Shown one piece after another: positions 1 through 5,863 of a DNA stretch of 6,793 bases. Position numbers and translations under genes: made by a program. The stretch is from Lachnospiraceae bacterium (GTDB taxonomy: Bacteria > Bacillota > Clostridia > Oscillospirales > Ruminococcaceae). The DNA is taken from the NCBI GenBank assembly GCA_023664705.1, contig JAMPFE010000094.1:1-6793 (forward strand), given 5' to 3'. The number at the start of each line of letters is the position of its first letter. Position 1 is the stretch's first letter. The notes beneath the pieces are model-generated. The model did no database searches, was not told the DNA's origin, and saw only the letters and a list, made by a program, of their open reading frames with translations.

Positions 1-227
1 AGCGCGAGGGAATGCCGTTTCACGGCTTACACAGCTTCAGGCACTTCGCCGCAAGTTCTCTTATTTCGGCGGGTCTGGACGTAACAACCGTGTCGGGCGC
101 TTTAGGGCATTGCAACAGCGGAACGACTTTAAATTGCTATTCCCATATGTTCCAAACGGCGCAGGCTCGTGTAGCCGAAGCGATGGACGGAGCGTTCGGG
201 TTCTTGAAAGGCAAAGAGGGTGCGTAA
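1..227 (+). CDS. Tyrosine recombinase (integrase), C-terminal fragment
   Basis: This is the 3' end of a site-specific tyrosine recombinase; the gene runs off the left edge, so the in-frame ATG at 12 is internal and not the start. The frame is open from base 3. The visible part holds the end of the catalytic domain: an HSFRH segment (the H-x-x-R box with the second catalytic arginine), the LGH box about 28 residues later, and a TTLNCYSHMF segment whose tyrosine fits the nucleophile that attaches to DNA. About 25 residues follow before the TAA stop. The first catalytic arginine and the DNA-binding N-terminal domains lie outside the window. In family members these enzymes integrate and excise phages and conjugative or mobilisable islands. 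Its position 114 bases before a tRNA-derived core flanked by repeats supports that role here. The family is secure; the type of element it serves cannot be told. Confidence 0.93.
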   Translation, partial: REGMPFHGLHSFRHFAASSLISAGLDVTTVSGALGHCNSGTTLNCYSHMFQTAQARVAEAMDGAFGFLKGKEGA

Positions 228-253
228 TGCCCCAAAAACGAAAATTTTTCGGA

Positions 254-275
254 TAGCGGACAAGTAGCGGACAAA
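254..275 (+). repeat. Paired direct repeat TAGCGGACAA, left arm-type site
   Basis: The 9-mer TAGCGGACA occurs at 254-262 and again at 265-273, a period of 11 bases or about one helical turn. Such close direct repeats near an integrase gene and att core are typical arm-type sites bound by the N-terminal domain of tyrosine recombinases. The GGACA heart recurs with the same 11-base period and orientation at 486-501, on the other side of the core. The repeat is seen directly; the binding role is inferred. Confidence 0.6.
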
Positions 276-298
276 ATGCAAAATCGGGCAAAAAGAAA

Positions 299-333
299 AT
301 CTCCGAACCGGCTCTGTGAGCCGATTCGGAGAT
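299..333 (-). terminator. Rho-independent terminator, minus strand, downstream of the tRNA 3' end
   Basis: The arms at 299-314 and 318-333 pair over 16 positions with one C-A mismatch and a 3-base loop. Read on the minus strand, the hairpin is followed at once by ATTTTCTTTTT, a good U-tract; the plus-strand side has none. It lies nine bases beyond the CCA end of the tRNA fragment, where the terminator of a tRNA gene would be. The likely role is to end transcription of the tRNA rebuilt when the element integrates, and to block read-through into the convergent integrase gene. Confidence 0.82.
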
Positions 334-341
334 CATATCGG

Positions 342-364
342 TGGTGCGAGTGACGGGACTTGAA
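342..364 (-). other. Attachment-site core: tRNA 3'-end fragment (possibly tRNA-Leu)
   Basis: Read on the minus strand, this stretch has the layout of a tRNA 3' end: the T-loop TTCAAGT (364-358), the 3' strand of the T-stem CCCGT, a 7-base acceptor strand CACTCGC, discriminator A and an encoded CCA (344-342). The match stops abruptly. The bases before TTCAA do not form the 5' strand of the T-stem, and no anticodon arm or 5' acceptor strand follows to the right, so this is not a working tRNA gene. A tRNA 3' end next to an integrase is the standard core where tyrosine recombinases integrate. The A discriminator and a 5' strand predicted to begin GCGAGTG fit tRNA-Leu, but that identity is a guess. 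Confidence 0.75.
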
Positions 365-380
365 TTGACTTTTCCGCTTT

Positions 381-478
381 TTCCAACTTTGTGCAATTTC
401 CGCAAAACCGCATTGCGAAGCGGCTTTACGGCACCTAAGAACATTCAACTTGTTCCAACTTTTTGTATTTTTTCGCAA
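381..478 (+). repeat. Imperfect direct repeat TTCCAACTTT...CGCAA, two copies
   Basis: Copy one spans 381-405 and copy two 453-478. The first ten bases (TTCCAACTTT) and the last five (CGCAA) are identical, and the middles are both T-rich but diverged. The copies start 72 bases apart, between the tRNA-derived core and the right GGACA pair. They may be further recombinase or excisionase sites, or a remnant of a local duplication. The function is not shown by the sequence. Confidence 0.4.
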
Positions 479-485
479 TTTTAAT

Positions 486-522
486 GGACAAAAAATGGAC
501 AGAAATTTCTCGTCCAAGTCCA
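486..522. repeat. Paired GGACA direct repeat with inverted GTCCA copies, right arm-type site
   Basis: ATGGACA occurs at 484-490 and 495-501, with the same orientation and the same 11-base period as the pair at 254-275. Two inverted copies, GTCCA at 512-516 and 518-522, follow directly, so the second TGGAC and the first GTCCA form a palindrome with a 11-base spacer. The likely role is an integrase arm site on the right of the att core. The inverted copies could instead be an operator for the gene starting at 597. No experiment-free way exists to choose between these. Confidence 0.5.
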
Positions 523-584
523 AATACATCAACAGAATATTGATGGCTGCCTCTACATTTTCAATCAAAACAGTACGACAATAT

Positions 585-589
585 GGAGG
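585..589 (+). promoter_or_regulatory. Ribosome binding site GGAGG for the small gene
   Basis: GGAGG lies 7 bases before the ATG at 597. It decides the start: the longer in-frame reading from 450 or 495 crosses the att-site repeats and has no comparable site. Confidence 0.8.
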
Positions 590-596
590 TATCACC

Positions 597-860
597 ATGA
601 ATATTTTGGAAGGCTTATTTTTCGGAACACAAGTGCCGTTCGATGAGGTGGATGTGAATTGCCCCGAATATTACAAAGCGGGCGATAAGGCAGAGCAAGT
701 TAAGACAAAGATACTCGAACGCAACCCCGAATTAGCGCAGCTTATGGAAGATTACCACAACGCGCAGATGGAGCAGATAAACATCGGCGCGTATCACCAT
801 TTTGCAGTCGGTTTTAAGGTCGGTGCGCAGCTTATGCTTGAAATGTTGAAAGAGCTTTGA
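597..860 (+). CDS. Small acidic protein resembling DUF6809 (87 aa), function unknown
   Basis: The product has 87 residues. It begins MNILEGLFFGTQVPFDEV, has a charged, probably helical middle, and ends with a segment around YHHFAVGFKVGAQLMLEML. The pattern of an N-terminal 'ILEGLFFG' and a C-terminal 'F..GFK.G..L..EM' is what I recall of DUF6809 proteins, small proteins of unknown function in clostridial phages and integrative elements; this is recognition from memory, not a search. No signal peptide, membrane segment or DNA-binding motif is evident. The start at 597 is set by GGAGG at 585-589; in-frame upstream codons are open back to 450 but overlap recombination sites. The gene is alone on the plus strand, and its stop is followed after 30 bases by a hairpin with a T-run. 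Real gene: fairly sure. Family: moderate. Confidence 0.75.
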   Translation: MNILEGLFFGTQVPFDEVDVNCPEYYKAGDKAEQVKTKILERNPELAQLMEDYHNAQMEQINIGAYHHFAVGFKVGAQLMLEMLKEL

Positions 861-890
861 TCGCACAAACTCATAACACCGACAACTATT

Positions 891-923
891 CTCCGCCGCT
901 CAATTCAAGCGGCGGAGATTTTT
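891..923 (+). terminator. Rho-independent terminator between convergent genes
   Basis: CTCCGCCGCT (891-900) pairs perfectly with AGCGGCGGAG (908-917) around a 7-base loop, followed on the plus strand by ATTTTT. It ends the small plus-strand gene (stop at 860). It also lies just past the stop of the minus-strand DUF262 gene (926). On that strand the stem is followed only by AATAGTT, so it would be a weaker terminator for the defence operon. Confidence 0.85.
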
Positions 924-925
924 GG

Positions 926-2705
926 TTATATCAGAGCAGCCCCAAATTCCTTGATAACATCTTCGCTGTCCTTGCCGGATATTGTTTTCCCCGTAGCGTC
1001 CTCTATTGCCTTTAAAAGCATTTTTGCGCGGCTGATGATGTGATTGTCAAAATCGTCTGCTCTAATGCTGGTGACATCGATCAAGTGCGACTTTAAGTAT
1101 TCGTTAATCGTCTGTGTATCGGCTTGTCCATCGCTCTCTATCTTTTGCAGATACTTGCTTGGAGCTACTCCTCCTATTTCTCGGTTAGTCGAATAGGTGA
1201 TCGGCGTCTTATTGATTACCGAGTTCCATTTGAGGTAGGGAAGCCCGTTCTTTTCACAATAGCTTTTCGGGAATATATGATGAATGTCGGGGTTTTCCGA
1301 ATTGAATACCGCAAAATCCATTTCCCTGCCGCTGATAAAATCCTTGCAGTGATTTTTTAATATCAATGCCATTATGCCCTTATATGCTGCAGACTGCCGT
1401 GATTGCAAAGACAGCAGTCTTATCGGATTGAAATAGCAGTCTTGGATCGTTTTGGGAACAGCCTTATCGTCCTTGACCCATTCCATAACTCCAACGACAT
1501 CATAAACATATCGTGTTTCATTTGCGCTGCCGTACAATTCACCGAAAACTCCGCACCAATACCATTGCCTGATCTTATTTCTGATAACTGTGGAATTGAA
1601 CCGATTGCCCTCGCCGAGAAAGCGTACACAGAACCGCTAACGGAATAAGCTGTGTGGAATAAGGCAAGTCCTTACGCAGGAATATCCGTTCCTCTCCAAG
1701 AAATTTCTCAGCCTCAACAAAGCCCTCGGACAACTTATCGGCATAAAGCTTGTATTCGTCTAACGTTAAATTCAGAACGTCCTTCTTCTTACAGCTTACC
1801 GTCCCGCCCTTCTTATAAGACGAGAGCAGCGTACAAGCCGTCAGAAAGTCCGTCGCGGTTATGATAGGTAGAAGGCTTCCCGAAAAATAATCCTTTTGCC
1901 GCTTTTCCCAATCCGTTCTCAATTCAAAATCGTCCATAGCAAAAACAGCGGTAACAAGCTCGAAAACCGTCAAGGACACGCCGCCCGTATTCACATTTTC
2001 AAAGACTTGACAAACTGCTTCTTTGGGCGTTTCCTTGCCGAGCGTAATAATTGGGATCTTGTATTCCATAGTTTGTATAATAACATTTGTACTAAAATCG
2101 GTAAACTCATCGCTGATTTTCGGGTCGTGTTCGTAGAATTTATAGTATTCATTCTGCCATTTTTGAGTCTCGGGATAGTTTAAGATTATATTCAAAGGAA
2201 ATACCTTCTTTTCAAATTCCTTTGTTCTGTCCGATAAGTCCAGATCAATATCACGACCGAAGTTTGAAGTGACTATCCTGCTTTCGGGCACGGAGAAAAC
2301 CGCTTCAGCCCTATCGCAAGACGGATCTAAAGCCTTTTCAATGTCAATGTAATAGAAGCGCAGAATATCCTGATTTTTTTCGTTCTTAGTTTCTACGGGA
2401 GCCGTACTGTAAAGCGCAGAATAGATCGATGTCATTCTCTGCTGCCCGTCAAGAATAAGCTCGGAAGGAACGACATCTTCATTCTTAGGTGCGCTTTTTA
2501 CTTCCCGGTATTTAAAACGAACGCTGTCGTTTCCGTATTCCAAAAACATTGCCGTACCGATTGGGAAGTTGCAGGTTATGCTGGCAATGAGGTTGCGAAT
2601 GCGATCATCATCCCAAACCCAGTCGCGCTGAAAGTCGGGAAGTTTAGTTCTTCCGGTGTGGATAGCTGCCATCAGGTCTCTAATTGATTTGTCATTGGTC
2701 TGCAT
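926..2705 (-). pseudogene. GmrSD-like DUF262-DUF1524 (HNH) endonuclease gene, split by a one-base frameshift
   Basis: As read, translation from 2705 stops at 1575 after 376 residues. The remainder lies in the next frame and ends at 926. Removing one base from the AAA run at 1619-1621 (minus-strand CTTTCT) joins them into one 592-residue protein, about the usual length of single-chain family members. The N-terminal DUF262 part has FQRDWVWDDDR (25-35) and LILDGQQRMTS (83-93), the DGQQR nucleotide-binding signature. After the break, family-like sequence resumes at once (QWYWCGVFGELYGSA). The DUF1524 nuclease part carries D-x-HHIFPK at about 473-480 of the joined protein, then conserved asparagines near 498 and 507. 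Relatives GmrSD, BrxU and SspE are nucleotide-dependent nucleases against modified phage DNA or partners of DNA-modification defences. The truncated product keeps DUF262 but loses the HNH domain. Sequencing error, true loss or reversible slippage are all possible. Confidence 0.88.
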
Positions 2706-2712
2706 AATAATT

Positions 2713-2718
2713 CTCCTT
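2713..2718 (-). promoter_or_regulatory. Ribosome binding site AAGGAG for the DUF262 gene, overlapping the hsdR stop
   Basis: AAGGAG lies 7 bases before the ATG at 2705. Its two leading A's belong to the TAA stop of hsdR (2719-2717). A ribosome ending on hsdR is thus placed on the next start, which suggests translational coupling. Confidence 0.82.
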
Positions 2719-5700
2719 AATTTGCATATTTTTTAAAGTTCTCGGCTTGCTCGAGAACCTCTTTGTAAACGTCGTCAATCGTTACGGGCGGATAGTCAAA
2801 CTCATCAAGCAAGAGGATCAAGTCAACTTGAAGATTCGCCTTAATATCCTCTCGTGTTGCCCAATCGGTATACCGCGCCTTATCGTCAACGATCAGCTTT
2901 ATCCTTTTGGATAGCTCGACCATTTTATCATCGGGATATTCAAATTCGTATTTTTTCGCAACCGAACTTAAAATATCGTAAAATGCCTTTTCTTCAAAAT
3001 CAATTCCCATTTCTTTGAAGGAATTTTTATCGGCTTTTAATTCCGTCAGCAGATTTGCGAGCTGTTCCGCAACGTCGTCCAACACCTCGTTGGCATAAGC
3101 CTCGTCTCTTCGGCGGTTGTTGTATTCGTCAACGACGTGTTTAAGCCTATCGGCGAATTCTAAGGCTTTGATTTTGTTGACCTTTTTATATTCGTCTATT
3201 GCCTGAGTCAGCAGCCTTTGAAGTATCTTGATTTTGGTATTCGGCAGCTTTATGGCATTGATCTTATTCATATATTCATCGCTGAATATATCGACCTCGA
3301 TATGTTTTCCCGATTCAAACAGTTCCTCGATCCCGTCCGATTGGATCGCGCCCTCGATAAGCTGCCGCACACGGGCGTTCATCTGAGAAATATCGGGAGC
3401 GTCGCCCTTAGTCAGCTTGAACAAAACAGAACGTACCGCAAGATAAAAGTGGATATAGTCGCGATCCTTATCGGTGAATTTTTCGCTGGAGTTGCACAAA
3501 TTAAACGCCTGCTTCATTCTTTTGACGGCAGCCATAAATCTTGTTTCCAATTCATTCGACAACTGCACATACTCGACCGCTCGATTGATACAAGCAAGCT
3601 GTTCTTTGGGCGTTCCGTTAAAGAAGTCGCTGCTGTTAAAGACGTGAAACATCTGCGCAAGCACTTCCAACTGATCTTTTACGATAGTGATGGACTGCTC
3701 TATGCCCTCAAATTCCTCGCACTCGAAATCGGTGTATTTCTTCAAGGCGATATTCATATTCTTTTTGATGCCGATATAATCCACGATCAGCCCCTTTTCT
3801 TTGCCCTCGTATACCCTGTTTACGCGGGAGATCGTCTGAATAAGCGTATGCTGCTGTATTGGCTTATCAATGTAGATCGTATCCAACGCCGGAACATCGA
3901 ATCCCGTAAGCCACATATCAACGACAATGGCTATCTTGAAATTCGACTTGACATTCTTGAACTGCCGATCAAGCTCTTTACGGTCGTCCTTTGTTCCGAG
4001 CATTTCAAACAGTTCTTTGCTGTCATCTTTGTTCCGCGTCATAACGAGCTTTATCATTTCAATCGGCTTAAGCTCTTTCTTGTCCTTTTCGGTAAGGTAG
4101 GTATTTTCGGAGCAAACCTTTTTCTCAGCCCATTCGGGACGCATATCAACTATTATCTTATAAAAACGGTAGGCAATGTTTCTGTTTGAGCATACAAACA
4201 TAGCTTTGCCGGCAACGGTAGCCCCCTCGGCAACTCTCGCTTCATAATGCGCAATAAAATCCTCGGCAACAGAACGCAGTCTGTCGGGATCGCCAATAAT
4301 AACATCGAGTTTGGCTACTGCCTTTTGGCTTTCCTCTATCTGATGCTCGTTTGAGCCTTCTTCGGCGCATTTGTCGTAATATTCTTCAATTTCCTTTACC
4401 TTGTCTTGATTAAGCGTAACCTTAGCCGCTCTGCCGTCATATACGAGATTGACGGTGATTCCGTCCGCAACGGCTTCGGTCATAGTGTATGAATCCACGA
4501 CCGCGCCAAATACGGCAATTGTCGCGTCTATAGGCGTTCCGGTAAATCCCACATATGTAGCGTTCGGAAGCGAATCATGGAGATATTTTGCAAATCCGTA
4601 AGTTTTGTTGACGCTTTCGGCAGTCACTCTGATCTTTTGGTCAAGACCGACCTGACTTCTGTGCGCCTCGTCCGAGATACAGATCACATTTGCGCGGTCT
4701 GTAAGCAGTTTTATGTCCTCCGTGAATTTCTGTATGGTGGTAAGGTATACTCCGCCGCTGGTTCTGCCTTGCAGCTTTTCGCGCAGTTCCTCACGGGACT
4801 CTATGCTGACTACGGTTTCATCTCCGATATAACGCTTTGCCGATAAAAACAGCTTTGACATCTGATCGTCAAGGTCGGTTCTGTCCGTGATGACTAAAAT
4901 AGTCGGGCTGTGCAGTGATTTGGATTTCATAAGCATACGGGTAAGGAACAGCATAGTGTAGCTTTTTCCGCAGCCGGTTGCTCCGAAATACGTGCCGCCT
5001 TTCCCGTCGCCGTTCGGGCGCAGGTGCAGCTTGATATTTTCCAAAAGCTTGCTTGCCGCAAAAAATTGCGGATAGCGGCAAACGATTTTCAAGTCCTTAT
5101 CGGAGTTATCGGGGAAGAATATAAAATGCCTTATGATATTGACGATCCGCTCTTTGGCGAACAATCCTTTTATCATGGTCAGCAGCGAATCAATGCCGTC
5201 AAGCTCTTTATCCGTTGATTCGATCTTTCTCCACGAATAGAAAAAATCATACGGCGAGAACATCGAGCCGTATTTTGAGTTCGCTCCATCGCTTATCACC
5301 AAAAAAGCATTGTATTTAAGCAGTTCGGGAATATCTCGGCGATAACGCACCGTAAGCTGCGTGTATGCGTCCATAATGGTTGCGTCCTCACGCACTGCGC
5401 TTTTAAATTCAAATACAACAACGGGAATGCCATTGATAAATACAACGGCATCGGGAATGCGAAGCTGATTGTTTACACCAACGATCTCGAATTGATTAAC
5501 GATTTTGAAGATATTATTTTCGGGATTCTCAAAATCTATAAGGTTAATATGAAGGTCTTTTTGCGTTCTGTCCTCGCGGTTGAACGTAAATCCGTTGCAA
5601 ATACGCTTCGTATAAATATCCTTGTTAGCCTCGTACAGCGTTCCCGAAAAGCTGCGAAGGTCAAGGATTATGCTGTCGATCTCGCTGTCGGTGAGGTTTT

Positions 5701-5860
5701 CGCTTTCATAGGCTTTCCGCAGATATGCCCGAAGGTCGTCGCAAAGCAGCACCTCGGAGCGTTCGCGGCTGATGTCATTGCCGCTGACATATATGTAATT
5801 CTCGTCTTGGAACAGATCCATAATTGCCATTTCCAAAGCGTGTTCGTCAAAGTTGGACAT
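2717..5860 (-). CDS. hsdR: Type I restriction endonuclease subunit R (HsdR), full length
   Basis: This 1047-residue protein is the ATP-driven motor and nuclease of a type I restriction-modification complex, which translocates and cuts unmethylated DNA together with HsdM and HsdS. Domains in order: an N-terminal PD-(D/E)xK nuclease with D137 and E151-x-K153 (IPDAVVF...VVFEFKSA); an SF2 helicase with Walker A GATGCGKSYT (293-302), motif Ia LVITDRTDLDDQ (322-333), DEAH (397-400), FTGTP (439-443), motif V around VVDMWLTGFDVPALD (646-660) and motif VI QTISRVNR (675-682); and a helical C-terminal region like DUF3387 that docks the subunit. All key residues are present and the length is close to the roughly 1040 residues of EcoR124 HsdR, so it looks active. 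The start has AAGGAGG 8 bases upstream, inside the end of the TIR gene. hsdM and hsdS are missing from the window and should lie further right (upstream). GC is near 50% in two 60-base lines I counted, well above the TIR gene. Confidence 0.96.
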   Translation of the reverse strand: MSNFDEHALEMAIMDLFQDENYIYVSGNDISRERSEVLLCDDLRAYLRKAYESENLTDSEIDSIILDLRSFSGTLYEANKDIYTKRICNGFTFNREDRTQKDLHINLIDFENPENNIFKIVNQFEIVGVNNQLRIPDAVVFINGIPVVVFEFKSAVREDATIMDAYTQLTVRYRRDIPELLKYNAFLVISDGANSKYGSMFSPYDFFYSWRKIESTDKELDGIDSLLTMIKGLFAKERIVNIIRHFIFFPDNSDKDLKIVCRYPQFFAASKLLENIKLHLRPNGDGKGGTYFGATGCGKSYTMLFLTRMLMKSKSLHSPTILVITDRTDLDDQMSKLFLSAKRYIGDETVVSIESREELREKLQGRTSGGVYLTTIQKFTEDIKLLTDRANVICISDEAHRSQVGLDQKIRVTAESVNKTYGFAKYLHDSLPNATYVGFTGTPIDATIAVFGAVVDSYTMTEAVADGITVNLVYDGRAAKVTLNQDKVKEIEEYYDKCAEEGSNEHQIEESQKAVAKLDVIIGDPDRLRSVAEDFIAHYEARVAEGATVAGKAMFVCSNRNIAYRFYKIIVDMRPEWAEKKVCSENTYLTEKDKKELKPIEMIKLVMTRNKDDSKELFEMLGTKDDRKELDRQFKNVKSNFKIAIVVDMWLTGFDVPALDTIYIDKPIQQHTLIQTISRVNRVYEGKEKGLIVDYIGIKKNMNIALKKYTDFECEEFEGIEQSITIVKDQLEVLAQMFHVFNSSDFFNGTPKEQLACINRAVEYVQLSNELETRFMAAVKRMKQAFNLCNSSEKFTDKDRDYIHFYLAVRSVLFKLTKGDAPDISQMNARVRQLIEGAIQSDGIEELFESGKHIEVDIFSDEYMNKINAIKLPNTKIKILQRLLTQAIDEYKKVNKIKALEFADRLKHVVDEYNNRRRDEAYANEVLDDVAEQLANLLTELKADKNSFKEMGIDFEEKAFYDILSSVAKKYEFEYPDDKMVELSKRIKLIVDDKARYTDWATREDIKANLQVDLILLLDEFDYPPVTIDDVYKEVLEQAENFKKYAN

Positions 5861-5863
5861 AAT

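Larger units (their letters stand above)
228..596. other. Gene-free attachment (att) region between integrase and small gene
   Basis: I see no convincing gene in this stretch of about 370 bases. It holds, in order, a pair of GGACA repeats (254-275), a strong minus-strand hairpin terminator (299-333), a tRNA 3'-end fragment (342-364), two imperfect TTCCAACTTT repeats (381-405 and 453-478), a second GGACA pair (486-501) and two inverted GTCCA copies (512-522). This is the usual make-up of the site where a tyrosine recombinase binds and exchanges strands. Open frames crossing it on either strand lack a ribosome binding site and any recognisable protein. A promoter for the gene at 597 should lie near 500-590, but I could not pick a clear -35/-10 pair. 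Confidence 0.7.

Noticed and set aside
401..424. Short hairpin (CCGC/GCGG) as a terminator
   Set aside because: The stem is only about four solid pairs extended by wobble or mismatch, with no proper U-tract; alternative pairing CGCAA/TTGCG competes.
342..425. A complete tRNA gene on the minus strand
   Set aside because: Only the T-loop, 3' T-stem strand, acceptor strand and CCA are present. The opposite T-stem strand, anticodon arm, D arm and 5' acceptor strand are absent.
450..596. A longer 136-residue form of the small plus-strand protein
   Set aside because: The added part overlaps the GGACA repeats, reads as low-quality sequence and has no ribosome binding site, while GGAGG stands 7 bases before the ATG at 597.
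228..596. CRISPR array
   Set aside because: Repeats here are short, only two copies each and imperfect, with no regular spacers and no cas genes.
926..1537. The HNH half as an independent gene starting at TTG 1537
   Set aside because: The TTG sits inside the conserved GELYGSA segment, has no ribosome binding site, and family-like sequence continues upstream of it in the same frame to the frameshift.
3218..4189. Long open frame of 323 codons on the plus strand
   Set aside because: It lies wholly antisense to hsdR, whose helicase motifs are intact, and shows no recognisable protein features or ribosome site.
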